From assembly GCA_963678675.1 (NCBI GenBank), contig OY783191.1:14599096-14663095 (forward strand): DNA of 64,000 nucleotides, in the 5' to 3' direction. Positions within the stretch are counted from its first letter, which is position 1. Each line of letters begins with the position of its first letter. The position numbers and the translations under genes were made by a program. The DNA comes from Xiphydria camelus (Eukaryota > Arthropoda > Insecta > Hymenoptera > Xiphydriidae). The notes below the pieces were generated by a model that saw only the letters and a program-made list of their open reading frames with translations, was not told the origin of the DNA and did no database searches. This document shows positions 9,871 to 21,085 of the stretch, piece by piece.

Positions 9871-12800
9871 AACACAGCTCCAAAAAAAATCGAAAAAATG
9901 CTTCCTCTGACCAGACCAGTATATCTTTATATTTTTGGGGTCGCTGAATCCGAATCCGGTATCCGTTTGTCTCCATCACGTCACGTTCAAGGTCATTTCA
10001 AGGACAAATCCTGGAAAAATAGTTAAATTGATTCAAATTATTATTCCTATATATTTTTGAGATCGCTGAATCCAAATCCGATGTCCGTCTGATCCGACAA
10101 GGTCAAATTCAAGGTCATTTCAAGGGCAAATGTATTTATTCTGTTAAAATGAATTTTTGACTGCAGATTCTGAAAGAACGGGAAATGTTACGTCTAGGTA
10201 TGTATTCAATTTTTTTGATAACATAACCCCCTAGGTCATTTTAAGGTCACTTCATGTTATTGTATGGAAGGTTCATATGACAATTGCAAAAATAAGAAAA
10301 TGTGTCTTCACGGGAATAAACTACTACGTCAATATATTTTGGAGGTCACTGAGTTAGAATCCGAGGTTCGTTTGCCTCCAGTATGTCAGGGTCAAGTTCA
10401 TTTCAAGGTCAAATCCAGCAATAATTATTCAACACAAAAAACCCGAAAGCCATTAAATTCTTAAACTCCATAACACATAAACCTCATAAACCCTTTACCC
10501 CATAACGCTGTAAGAAGGAGACTTGTATGTACGAGCCATATGTGCACTTTAACCACTCAAATGATAAATTTCATAACACCATGACTTTCCAACCTCGTGA
10601 CTGCATAACCTAGTAATTCATTGGCACCGTAGTCGTGTGAGGTAATGATATTTTATGCTACCCCCCCCCCCCTACTATCAGCCTAACCCGGGAACAATGA
10701 CGTGGACGTAGTAGGTTTCTGTTCCCTTGGGGTACTTTTTTAACCTGAGTTCCTCTTGCCTCTCACTAATAATAAGACCGATAACAACGAATAAAAATAA
10801 TAAAAATTGAATAAATACGAATAGGAAAAAGAATAAAAGAAAATTTCATTAGTCCTTACTTCGTTTGTGATACCTAACTTGCTTGTCTTCAAACGATCGA
10901 CGGAGTGAACGTCGCTTATTACTTTTCTTATCCTTCACAACATTTCGTTTCAAACTCCAGCAATAGTCTGCCATCATATTGACACCCCACGTCCCTTGAT
11001 ATCGTTTTTCCATGTCCTTCATGTCTTGATGGCACCTTTCTCCATGTTCTTCACTGAAGTCACCTAGTTTTTTTTGGAAAAAAAATCGATATGTGAATCT
11101 AAGAAATGCATTTTAATAGTCATATTGCAACCTAGAAGTTGAAATTGTTGTATCATGTCACTCACCAGCTTCTTATAATTTGAACTTTTCTTATTTCCAA
11201 GGAAATTCTGGCATACATCGCGAAAACGTATCCATGCAGCTCGCTCCGTTTTCGTCATATGATCTGTAAAAGTGACATCGTTAAATAGTTGCCGAATTTT
11301 CAGGCCGTCTAAAATACCTGCCTCTAATTTGGCGTCACTGTGTATATGCATTTTCTGCGCAATATATTTAAAACATTCGCCCGACTTATCCAAAGCTTTG
11401 ACGAACTAACAATAAGTCATTAGGCCAAGTTTGAGATGTAAAGGTGGAATTAAAATTTTTGATACATCCACAAGAGGCGATTTCAAAACATTTGGTGATC
11501 CGGGTCCTTAAGACTTGCGCTCTGGCCATTCCTTCTTTTTATAGTGATTTGATCGATCTCTACTGTCAAAGAGACATAAAAAGCAGGGATATTTGATGTT
11601 TCCGCTCTGCATCCCGAGAACGATCCCTATCATTTTTAAATCACCACAAAGAGGCCAGCTATGATCAGAGTATTTTATTTTATCAAAAACTATACTCACG
11701 TTATCATAAGATTCCTTCAAGGCTGTTGAATGAGCTATAGGTATCTGAGCTAGAATGTTCGTCTTGTGGAGTAGTATAGCTTTTAGACTACGGATTGAGG
11801 AATCTGTGAAAAGACGCCACTCTTCTGGCTTATATACTCCAGTCTCCAAACTATTAATCAGTCCGGTGACATTGTCACAATATACTAAATCTAATTTCTT
11901 ATCCTGTATAAAAAACTTTCTCAATTCTTTCTCACGATTTCTATATACAGTTATCTTAGTTAGAGATTTTTCTCTTTCAACCTAGACGCCAAAAGCTCAT
12001 GTGTTTCCTTTGATAGACCCAGCTCTCTGCCTAAATCACTCAATTCGGCTTGGCTAAATTTCTGTGGTGCTTCATTTCTTTTTTTGAATTCCTCATCACT
12101 TGAACTTGATTCCAGATCACTTGCACTGACTTCCATGTCACTGTCTTCATCAAACCCTCTTTCACTTACATCAATAGCTGGGGCTTCTAAAAGTTTCTGC
12201 CAACGACTACTATTCTGTTGAATAGTAATGGCTGATCCACTTTTTTTGTGTATACATATTTGATTTGATTTCTATTTTTGGCATTATATCCCGTTGTAAC
12301 TGTCATACAGAAGAAACAATCTTTTCTTCTGTCTGGAATACCCCATACGCGACTGGTGATGAAAATTTCAAATTAGAAAGGTTCTTCGTACTGTGATATG
12401 TCTTTAAAATTCTGTAGCAGTTGGCACGGACAGTGTAAGGGACCTGTCTTTATCTTGATTCGAAATTTTAGATCCAAAACAATATTCGTATGCATCTTGA
12501 ACTTTATCGTTGATTTTTTTCTGGTTTTAGGAGGGGTAAACAAACCGCAGACATAACAAAAGCTGTCCGGCTTGTTTTTATCATCATGAATGTGTCTTGT
12601 AGCTTTATACTCCGTAGTAGCCAAGAAACCTACTTCTCCGAAGCTGCGATCGCATGATGACGACGATTGCGGGCCCGCTTGCTCACCCTGACCAATTGCC
12701 GATACTGGGGTTCCTTGTGAGACCCCTGTATCGTAACACATTTCCGTGTGCCTGCCATGACGGTTTGGACGCTTTCATCCAGGGATTTTGCCGGAAAAAT

Positions 12801-13868
12801 AAACAATAAAAAAAACCGTTGCCCGCCGTCACCGCGTGGAGGTACCCTGGGTGCAGGCACACCACGTATATTCGCTGTATCAAATTTACAACGATTAGCT
12901 CCAATTCACTTGAATTGAGAGATCACGTGACTGGATTTCAAAATTTATTTTGCGGTACGAGAACAGATTTATTTTCGCTCGGAACTGAATAAGTTGATGC
13001 TTGGAAAAAAAAACTTGGCAGATCTCCAAGGAGACCTCCACGTCTTTTAAACGTCAAAGACGTGTACCGCTCAACGGATCATTCGGTCGTGGACGCCGAT
13101 CCGCCGTAATGCATTGAAGACACGAGAGAGCTAGGAAACCGCCACAGGCGACAGCCTTCCGACTGACCGCTCCGCCACGGCCTTTCTTACCACAGACTCG
13201 AGCCGGCGCGATCGAAGCTCCACTATCCACTCCTCGCGCGACCCGGCGTCCTATGAGTGGAAACACCTCGACCGGCACTTCCATGGAGGGGGTCAGCTTG
13301 GACTTTAGATTTGAACATTTTTACTGGATTTGACCTTGAAATGAACTTAACCCTGACATACTGGAGGCAAACGAACCTCGGATTCTAACTCAGTGACCTC
13401 GAAAACATATTGACGTAGTAGTTTATTCCCGTGAAGACACATTTTTTTATTTTTGCAATTGTCATATGAACCTTCCATACAATAACATGAAGTGACCTTA
13501 AAATGACCTAGGGGGTTATGTTATCAAAAAAATTGAATACATATCTAGACGTAACATTTCCCGTTATTTCAGAATCTGCAGTCAAAAATTCATTTTTGGC
13601 AGAATAAATACATTTGACCTTGAAATGACCTTGAATTTGACCTTGTCTTATCAAACGGACACGGATTTGGATTCAGCGACCTCAAAAATATATAGAAATA
13701 ATAATATGAATCGATTTGACTATTTTCCAGGATTTGACCTTGAAATGACCTTGAACGTGACGTGATGGAGACAAACGAACACCAGATTCGGATTCAGCGA
13801 CCCCAAAAACATAAAGATATACTGGTCTGGTCAGAGGAAGCATTTTTTTAATTTTTTTTGTGGTGCTG
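9871..13868. mobile_element. 4-kb element with 550-bp inverted ends
   Basis: The left arm 9871-10417 and right arm 13319-13868 are reverse complements over about 550 bp, starting at ACACAGCTCC and its mirror. Each arm holds three loosely repeated blocks with GGTCGCTGAATCCGAATCCG-like words and many TCAAGGTCA motifs. Between the arms lies the decayed - strand gene at 10875-12600. The outer end is only 38 bp from the SLC37 splice donor. Target duplication not found; superfamily unknown. Confidence 0.65.
10875..12600 (-). pseudogene. Decayed arthropod repeat-family protein (CYVCG/CFLC)
   Basis: Reading the - strand from about 12576 down gives, in order, KPDSFCYVCG, then TSRVWGIPDRRKDCFFCMT, an AELSDL-like spacer, DLVYCDNVTGLINSLE, EWRLFTDSSIRSLKAILLH, HSWPLCGDLKMIGIVLG, KYPCFLCLFDSRDRS, then FRDVCQNFLGNKKSSNYKKL, KMHFLDSH and, at about 10990-10870, EEHGERCHQDM and MMADYCWSLKR. 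This order is that of a large uncharacterised protein family found in many insects and cnidarians. I know of no assigned function; the Cys pairs suggest zinc binding. Several frameshifts and stops break it. Its place between 550-bp inverted arms suggests the family is transposon-borne. Confidence 0.7.
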
Positions 13869-13923
13869 TGTAATGAATTATCAGGTTCTCCCTCTCCCTC
13901 TCCATCCCCCCTCTCTCCTCCAG

Positions 13924-13963
<40 letters not shown>
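13924..13963. repeat. Poly-C and (CT)n microsatellite
   Basis: A C run is followed directly by about 14 CT units. It lies just outside the right arm of the preceding element. A second poly-C run is at about 10661-10673. Confidence 0.9.
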
Positions 13964-13966
<3 letters not shown>

Positions 13967-14153
13967 CTGCACGAAAGGTTGGAAAGACATCACGGTATAT
14001 TAAATTTCCATAATTTTAACTTAATCTATTATGAACATATTCCATTTTACTTACTGTAAAACTTAAATGAATTGGCCACCTTCGCAAGTATTCCAAATGT
14101 GATAGATTCTATCCAGAAACGTAGCTAGTTAATGGGATATACCTACATACATA

Positions 14154-14358
14154 CAGAGTGACATTCCCAGTATAGGGTACTTAAAGAACGTGCGAGTGCG
14201 AGTGAGAACGCATGTGGTAACGGTATAAAAGCCTCTCTGTTGCTCACAATTCTCTGAAGAAGTTAGAGCAGGATAGAGAATTGTGCGTAACAGAGAGGCT
14301 CTTATGCCGTCATCGTGTATTCTCACCCCCTAAGTACCCCATTTTGGGAATGTCACTG
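14154..14358. mobile_element. TA-flanked MITE, TIR CAG(AG)TGACATTCCC
   Basis: TA then CAGAGTGACATTCCC on the left mirrors GGGAATGTCACTG then TA on the right. The arms continue through GGGTACTTA and a second paired block (CCTCTCTGTT...AACAGAGAGG) to a loop near 14275. At 205 bp it has no coding capacity. The TA duplication places it with Tc1/mariner-like MITEs. Confidence 0.8.
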
Positions 14359-14540
14359 TACGTACACTTCATGTTACCTAGTGCTCGTGCACAACGTTAC
14401 CGCCACGCATAAAATTACGCATGCGGTGGGTCATTCCAAATTAGGCTCTATTCTCTGTAAGGAACCAAAGTTGCGGCAAGAAAGTAAGGGATGGCCAATT
14501 CATCCAGGTTTTACTGTATCGTTGGTCCAAAAACTATATA

Positions 14541-14904
14541 CGAGGGCAGAGTGAAAAGTCCGATACTTTTCTAGTAGATGGTGATGCACCCCAAAGTTTG
14601 TAAAGTAGCCCCCTGCTGTGGCGATGACCTCTTCGTTTGATAAGAATTTCTTTCCAGCCATTCATTTTTTCAAGTCTGGGAAGAGAAAGAAGTCGCAAGG
14701 AGCTAAATCCGGTGAATAAGATGGATGCGGCAGCAATTCGAACTTCCAATCGACCAATTTCACTGTTGCAACAGCAGACGGATGGGCAGGTGCATTGTCG
14801 TGGTAGAACAGAACTTTTTTTTTCGCCCAATAGGGGCGTATACTCATCTTCGCGATCGTACCACCATTTACTAGAAAGTTATCGGACTTTTCTCTCTGCC
14901 CTCG
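14541..14904 (-). mobile_element. Internally deleted mariner, both TIRs kept
   Basis: The TIRs CGAGGGCAGAG(T/A)GAAAAGTCCGATA are present at both ends and flanked by TA (14539-14540, 14905-14906). The 364-bp body keeps only the C-terminal catalytic part of a mariner transposase on the - strand: FYHDNAPAHPSA (second Asp block) and HPSYSPDLAPCDFFLFP (third Asp block), followed by a one-base frameshift near 14660. The N-terminal helix-turn-helix and first catalytic Asp are missing, so it could only move if supplied with transposase. Confidence 0.85.
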
Positions 14905-14905
14905 T

Positions 14906-15070
14906 AGAGGGTATAGCCGGATAACCATATGAAAACTGCCCCCGCTTGAATTTATTTTCCCATTCAGCTTTATTTTGTGTTTATATATAAGTAAGCTCTC
15001 ATTGTCAGTAAATTTTTAGCTCAAAAAATATTGATTTATAATCGTCATCGTTAAGAAGCCAAAAAACGAA
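14906..15070. repeat. Dispersed inverted repeat C, copy 1
   Basis: The block starting GGGTATAGCCGGATAACCAT, then CATATGAAAACTGCCCC, recurs as a reverse complement at about 42940-43085, 28 kb away. The mariner above lies exactly at the edge of this copy. It may be one end of an old transposon whose other end is the distant copy, or two independent insertions. Confidence 0.55.
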
Positions 15071-15239
15071 AATATTTTTGATGTGTAAACATCTATGCTA
15101 TGGCTCTACGGTGGGACCTTCCTGGGAAATCGAGCGTCAGACGTAAGCCGTGTACATGTGACTGCGTCAATGTGTGTGTGGCGCTACTGCGCATACTATT
15201 CGCGCAAGCTGGATTATCTCAACGGGAAAACATTTTAGA
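15071..15239. other. Unassigned spacer
   Basis: Nothing recognised; locally more GC-rich than its surroundings (GTGGCGCTACTGCGC). Confidence 0.4.
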
Positions 15240-16051
15240 GAAAAATGTTTAATACAAAACTTTAAGGATTTTCCCGTGGCTACCCAGTGGTCGTATTGGA
15301 TTTGACCTTGACCGTGACCTTTAAGGTAATATCAAATGCCTTCCTAAACCGTTCATCCGATTGCGATGAAACTTTGGGGAATGGTTGGACGCATGCCCGC
15401 GAAGGTTTCTGAGTTAGTAAATCTTATACAGGGTGTTCAAAAAGTACCGGTACTGATGATTATTATGCCTTCCTAAACCGTTCATCCGATTGCGATGAAA
15501 AGTTGGGGAATGGTTGGACGCATATCCGCGAAGGTTTCTGACAAGGAAACGTTTCGAGGCCGCCGCTTCCGATCTTGATGAAACTTCGTAAATTTAAAGT
15601 TTATCGAAAAATAAGAGACCCCTATTTTTTTATAGCGGCCCAATTTTGGTTTAAGGGGGTGAAATGGACCCCTGAATTTTCACCCCCTTCGAGCTATCTC
15701 CGAAACGAAGCGAGATAGATGAAAACTTTCAATGTACGTTTTGTTTGGTTTTTTTAGTATAATAAAATCCCCTAAACAGATTTTGAAAAAAAGCATTATT
15801 TTTCAAAAAAAAAATTTTTTTTATCTAATTTTTCGAAATTTCGGTTTAGTCATGTGGACAAAAATTTAGGAAATTTTATTACAAATTCAACCATGTATGA
15901 CATGATATATTTCCCTCCTACAGTTTTGCAAATTTCTAACTTTTATGTCTGATAATGAGCGGGCTACCAATGGCAGTGACGGGATAGGTCGGGGGTTATT
16001 ACTTCTATGTATTTTAATGCCACTTTTCTTTTATTTAATAAAGTTCAACTT

Positions 16052-17664
16052 CTATGGCTCATAATTATGACAATAATGGTATTCCGTGAAAAAATGTTTC
16101 ATACAAAGTTGTTTCTTACACCAAGCACACGTAATAACGGCAATATCGCCACATATGTGGCATCGTGGTTCCGAGTTCTGTGCAAAACAAAATTCTACAG
16201 GATGTTCAAATTCAGGAGGTCTCCTGAATATATATCCACTCTTGAACCACGAATATTTAATAAAGTTAGTAAACCGTGGTGAAGAGAACTGATTATGAGT
16301 AAGAGATTGAAGTTTTAAAATATTATCTCTCGAATGAAGGTTAATATCGTAATTGAAAAGAGTTACAATATCTGAAAACCTCCTTACAAAATTCTTCCAC
16401 ATTCGAAATCCGTATACGTCTAGCGGTTGAATCAGTCCGGTGGTGCCTTGTGGAATCGTCATTAATATTATTGTCTTGTCTTCTGGTGTAGCTTCTCGAA
16501 CACTTCGCTCACATTGTCCACTCCAAGAGTCCAGCAGTAAGACGCTTGTAGATCCAGTGTTAGGGAAGTAAACTTCTTGCAGCCATGTTTTCATGAGATC
16601 GGTTGTAAGTTTCCCAGATTTGGAAGCCATGAAGTATACATTTGGCGGCCTAAACACGGTTTGTTGCACTCGTTCTCCCAATTGCCCACTAGCCTCTTTT
16701 AATACCACATAAAGAGGCGACAGTAGTTTTCCATCAGCAGATATGGTGGGTTGTATAGTATAGCTGTGGGTTGTAGAAGATATTGATTGTACCACAGCTT
16801 CAATTTTTTTTGCCCCGATGTAGCTAAAGTTCGGCCAGAATGTATTTCTAAATTAAATCCACTCTGATCAGAGTTAAATACATTTTGTGGTCCATATTGT
16901 GTAATGAGTGGCTTCACTTGTTCTACGAAGGCATGGCTTCGTACTTTCAAACTTTCCTCACCCTCAACGTTTTTTCTCGTTACAAACTTTGTGATCTTTC
17001 GAGAGACAATTCTATATGCTTTCTTGAATGACCTCAACCATGTTTGACTTGCTTTGAAGGTTGGAAGATTCTCTACTTCTTTAGCTTGTAAAGCCCATCG
17101 TTTAAGGTCTACATCATGTACTATTATTTTCGATCTACTAGCTTCTACAAATTTATCAAAAGTATATTTCGCTATGCGTATTAATTTATCATTTTGAGTA
17201 CCCCCCTGTCCTACTTGCGCAGCCCATCTTCGTAATTGTCTATCAGATTTCACTTTTTTAAACTGATGTTGAACTGCTGCTACGGTTCGACGTCTTTTCT
17301 TCCCACTGTTCCAGTAATCTATGGCACTTTGTTTATATTCAAAGCTAACCGCTTCTTCATCGGGTGTACAGGGATATGGTTCTGGAGGTATAGAGGTTTC
17401 TACGTGAGGAACATCCTCGACATCCGATTCCAGCCAGTCAGTATTAACAGCGTGCATTTCACTATCCTCGATTGAATCTTCCAATTCCAATTTATTTTCA
17501 TGTTCGACTCGAAATGATGAATCCTCCATGCTACGTATAATAATATTTTGTAATAAATCTTTCAATTGCACTTCTGCACTATTCATTGGAGTTTCTCTTC
17601 CATTTGGTACACTGAAAACGGCCACCAATAAAGTTAACACATTGATCGGATTTATAATTGCCAT
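16052..17664 (-). CDS. Pogo/Tigger-like DDxD transposase, one frameshift
   Basis: From the ATG at 17664 (MAIINPINVL) the protein has an acidic N-terminus (LELEDSIEDSE), a CENP-B/Tc5-type helix-turn-helix region (KKRRRTVAAVQHQFKKVKSD to WALQAKEVENLPTFKAS), and a DDE domain with the first Asp in FNSDQSGFNLE, the second in LLLDSWSGQ and the third in GLIQPLDVYGF, 36 residues later. The C-terminus is a Cys/His cluster, CHICG...CAWCKKQLC...YHYC, likely zinc-binding. The reading frame slips once at a run of eight A/T (16803-16812); otherwise it is open for about 535 codons. The slip may be a real lesion or an assembly error in a homopolymer. An upstream in-frame ATG at 17883 is possible but less likely. 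Nuclear, cuts and pastes its own element at TA. Confidence 0.85.
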
Positions 17665-17992
17665 AATAATAATATGAACTGCTGTGCACCATAGAAACTG
17701 AATATTCAGACTAAAAAGCTTTCTCTTTCGCTTCCTTATATATAATGAAGTCGCCTCACAAGAACGAAACAGACTGGAGAAGGTGGGAGGTCCGACTTCC
17801 CAAAAAGGGGCCATCATCCTCGGAGTCCGCGTACGAAACTCGAGAGCGCGTACGAAAATATTTTTACATGGGCACAGAGCCAACTAATAATAAAGCTTGT
17901 CCAAAGAACTAAACTCCCTCTTTCGCATCACCGGGGCCATATAAGGCAACCCTACAAATAACAGGAATGTTGTTTACGGCATTTTCGAGGAG

Positions 17993-18029
17993 TATATATA
18001 CAGGGCCGAGAAGCAAAGAGCTTCAGTTT
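17993..18029 (+). promoter_or_regulatory. TATA box plus TCAGT initiator
   Basis: TATATATA occupies 17993-18000 and the arthropod initiator TCAGTT occupies 18023-18028. The A of the initiator (18025) is 32 bases downstream of the first T, the canonical spacing for an insect Pol II core promoter. The ATG of the next ORF is 31 bases further on. On the opposite strand TTATATGG at about 17938-17946 could serve the transposase, which would make the 17940-18000 interval bidirectional. Confidence 0.65.
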
Positions 18030-18055
18030 CATTGGCTGCGTCTATCATTCAAGTG

Positions 18056-18280
18056 ATGGGTTCAAACGAGTTACCGACTTTTGAGAAGATCGTGGAGGAT
18101 CTTAAAAATGGGCACATACCATTGCCGTCTCCCGGGAAATCGCTGGATCTGACATTCCGCACAACAGGACCATCCATGGCCGAAGTAGAACGAGAGCTGC
18201 AAGAATGTGAGGAGTACTGGAGGAAACAGTACGCGAAAAAGAAAAGTAAAGAAAAAAATGATTCCAACAAAAAACTATAA
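18056..18280 (+). CDS. Divergent 74-aa ORF inside the pogo element
   Basis: From ATG 18056 (context AAGTGATGG) the ORF encodes MGSNELPTFEKIVEDLKNGH and ends with a lysine-rich tail (YAKKKSKEKNDSNKK) after a charged, probably helical or coiled segment (SMAEVERELQECEEYWRKQ). I do not recognise the family. It sits 31 bases after a well-formed initiator, is transcribed away from the transposase, and is followed by a polyadenylation signal AATAAA at 18351-18356. The clean promoter, start and poly(A) arrangement suggests a real small gene, either the element's accessory gene or the first exon of a longer transcript entering the right-hand transposase copy. The basic C-terminus could act as a nuclear signal; this is inference. 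Confidence 0.6.
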   Translation: MGSNELPTFEKIVEDLKNGHIPLPSPGKSLDLTFRTTGPSMAEVERELQECEEYWRKQYAKKKSKEKNDSNKKL

Positions 18281-18420
18281 AAATTCAGACAATTTTATCT
18301 AACCTGTGAGTGAATTATTAGTTACTTACACACAAACAGAAAATAATATAAATAAATTAACGGTCGGATTTATTAATAAGATTTCTGAACAATTTTTGTC
18401 CATTTTATTTTGATAATATT

Positions 18421-18795
18421 CCGCTAGACGTATACGGCTTTCGAATGTGGAAGAATTTTGTAAGGAGGTTTTCAGATATTGTAACTCTTTTCAATTACGA
18501 TATTAACCTTCATTCGAGAGATAATATTTTAAAACTTCAATCTCTTACTCATAATCAGTTTTCTTCACCACGGTTTACTAACTTTATTAAATATTCGTGG
18601 TTCAAGAGTGGATATATATTCAGGAGACCTCCTGAATTTGAACATCCTGTAGAATTTTGTTTTGCACAGGACTCGGAACCACGATGCCACATATGTGGCG
18701 ATATTGCCGTTATTACGTGTGCTTGGTGTAAGAAACAACTTTGTATGAAACATTTTTTCACGGAATACCATTATTGTCATAATTATGAGCCATAG
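18421..18795 (+). pseudogene. Second copy of the transposase C-terminus
   Basis: In-frame copy of the last 120 or so codons of the pogo-like transposase, starting at the LDVYGFRMWK motif that carries the third catalytic Asp and ending with the same Cys/His cluster and stop. It is part of the right palindrome arm and differs from the left arm by very few bases (for example AQDSEP against AQNSEP). The homology begins abruptly at CCGCTAGACG (18421), marking the rearrangement breakpoint. It lacks the first two catalytic residues, so cannot be active by itself. Confidence 0.8.
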
Positions 18796-19689
18796 AAGTT
18801 GAACTTTATTAAATAAAAGAAAAGTGGCATTAAAATACATAGAAGTAATAACCCCCGACCTATCCCGTCACTGCCATTGGTAGCCCGCTCATTATCAGAC
18901 ATAAAAGTTAGAAATTTGCAAAACTGTAGGAGGGAAATATATCATGTCATACATGGTTGAATTTGTAATAAAATTTCCTAAATTTTTGTCCACATGACTA
19001 AACCGAAATTTCGAAAAATTAGATAAAAAAAATTTTTTTTTTTTGAAAAATAATGCCTTTTTTCAAAATCTGTTTAGGGGATTTTATTATACTAAAAAAA
19101 CCAAACAAAACGTACATTGAAAGTTTTCATCTATCTCGCTTCGTTTCGGAGATAGCTCGAAGGGGGTGAAAATTCAGGGGTCCATTTCACCCCCTTAAAC
19201 CAAAATTGGGCCGCTATAAAAAAATAGGGGTCTCTTATTTTTCGATAAACTTTAAATTTACGAAGTTTCATCAAGATCGGAAGCGGCGGCCTCGAAACGT
19301 TTCCTTGTGAGTTAGTAAATCTTATACAGGGTGTTCAAAAAGTACCGGTACGGATGATTATTATGCCCTCCTAAACCGTTCATCCGATTGCGATGAAAAT
19401 TTTGGGAACAGTTGGACGCATATCCGCGAAGGTATCTGAGTTAATAAATCTTATACAGGGTGATCAAAAAGTCGAACTATACTTGACCTAAATTTGACCT
19501 CCACTGACAATAAAGGTAACATGAAAAAAATGGTTAAGGACACATTTGAACGTGAAAAAAAATTAATTTGTCCTTGATATAACCTTGAAGGTCATGGTCA
19601 AGGTCAAATCCAATATGACCATTTCGTAGCCCGGGAAAAATACTAAAAGTTTTTTATTAAAAATGTATTTAAGCAATGGTGGACGGACA

Positions 19690-19736
19690 AAATCAATCCA
19701 CAATCTACCCGTGCGAAGCCGGGACGGGCTGCTAGT
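19690..19736 (+). mobile_element. Helitron-like 3' terminus
   Basis: The sequence CCCGTGCGAAGCCGGGACGG, then GCTGCTAGT, contains a GC-rich hairpin just before CTAG followed by T. That layout (hairpin, then CTRR, insertion before T) is the Helitron 3' end, and near-identical termini are common in insect genomes. No 5' TC end or helicase was identified, so only this end is called. The palindrome arm of the pogo-like element ends about 25 bases upstream. Confidence 0.5.
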
Positions 19737-20059
19737 AAATTATAAATCTAATATAATAATAATAAATATTTTATTATAGAAAAAATGAAACTTCTTTATG
19801 TCGAACAACGACGTCATATTCCCCAATTAAACTCGGACCGCAGATAATTGTAAGATGTTTACACATCCTCCGTGAGTACAACGGCACTCACCTTTTTTAT
19901 CTCGAGAACTATCTACTCGACTGATTTTACACAGCAAAATATATGTTATGCACCATCATGTAGCTATATTATAAAAAAAAAGTATTGGATTGTTTCGCCC
20001 ATAAATAAAGTACATTTTTGTTGCATATTAAAAATAACACCCTCGCCATTTTTTTTATA
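19737..20059. other. Unassigned AT-rich spacer
   Basis: No gene or repeat end was recognised. The ORF at 19872-20078 is an AT-rich shadow. Confidence 0.4.
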
Positions 20060-21085
20060 CATGGTGGTCCAGGTTTAAGTACATTAATTTTGATATGTGA
20101 TAGACAACAAAGATAAAGTAGACTTTCATAAGAACATTTTTTTAAAAATGTTTACTGACAAAGATACAGGGTGTCAAAGTTGTGGAAAAAAGATGGTTTT
20201 CTCATCATAACTTCTAAACCACTGGACCGATTTCCATGAAATTTCGCACACAGACTAATGTGGTACACCTCTAAGTAATGATTAAAATCATTTTAAAAAT
20301 TCTCCAGTGGCGTAGATACTGGGGGCCGGTACCCCCTTTTCCCCCTCCCAATTTTCGTCGCCACTGGATATTTACAAAGAAAATTGAATTTTTTGGTTCC
20401 ATGTTAAATTTAGAAAAAAAATTACCCTTACCCTATATTCAAATTTTATTACTGACTAGACATACATCAGATACGAAAAAATAATAATAAATAAATCAAA
20501 TAAATTATTCAAAATTTTTTTAATAATTAATTTGATTAATTAATTTTTTATTTTTTTTCGTATCTGATGTATGTCTAGTCAGTAATAAAATGTTGAAAAC
20601 AGTTTTGGCCTCTCATGTCGTATTTTCTTGGTAGCTCAATCATAAGTTTTGGCCTGTCTGCAACCCTATACATTCAAATATCTCAAAAACGAAGCCATAA
20701 ATCGAAAATTTGAAAGGGTAATTTTGTTTTTAAATTAAACAGGGAATCAAGAAATTCAATTTTCTTTGTAAAATATCCAGTGGCACCGAAGATTGGGAGG
20801 GGGAAAATGAGCTACCGGCCCCCAGTATCTACGCCACTGGAGAATTTTTAAAATGATTTTAATCATTACTTAGGTGTACCACATAAGACTGTGTACGAAA
20901 TTTCATGGAAATCGGTTCAATGGTTAAGAAGTTATGATGAGAAAACCATTTTTTCCCACAACTTTGACACGCTGTATCCTTGTTAGTAAACATTTTTAAA
21001 AAATTTTTTTATGAAAGTATTTTATTTTTGTTGTTCTATCACATATCAAAATTAATGTACTTAAACCTGGACCACCCTGTATAGA
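20060..21085. mobile_element. Foldback element, TIR (ACA)TGGTGGTCCAGG
   Basis: Arms 20060-20520 and 20560-21085 pair over about 500 bp. The outer ends are GTGGTCCAGGTTTAAGTAC and its mirror, and the inner loop is formed around CGTATCTGATGTATGTC (20476, 20558). Each arm carries a small unit starting CAGTGGCG and ending CGCCACTG (about 20307-20367 and 20779-20842), which looks like a hAT-type MITE that was present before the palindrome formed. No transposase. Confidence 0.7.

Larger units (their letters stand above)
15240..19665. mobile_element. Pogo-like element, tail-to-tail palindrome
   Basis: The left arm (about 15240-16430) and right arm (about 18421-19665) are inverted copies over more than 1.1 kb with very high identity. 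Unique sequence 16431-18420 holds the transposase N-terminus and a divergent small gene. The arms include the last ~120 codons of the transposase, so the right arm is a second 3' end facing the first. Non-coding parts of the arms repeat the phrase CCGATTGCGATGAAA and the words ACAGGGTGTTCAAAAAGTA in direct tandem. No target duplication was identified. Confidence 0.75.

Noticed and set aside
13054..13284. GC-rich 76-codon - strand ORF and a TGGCGGAGCGGTC word resembling a tRNA A box
   Set aside because: No B box at the right distance and no T run, so a tRNA or SINE could not be supported. The ORF has no recognisable content.
15571..15860. Repeated clustered repeats as a CRISPR-like array
   Set aside because: The repeats here and elsewhere are transposon arms and tandem blocks without regular spacers; the DNA is eukaryotic.
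20278..20484. ORF in the CAGTGGCG unit
   Set aside because: It is a shadow of a MITE within a palindrome and its counterpart in the other arm is not open.
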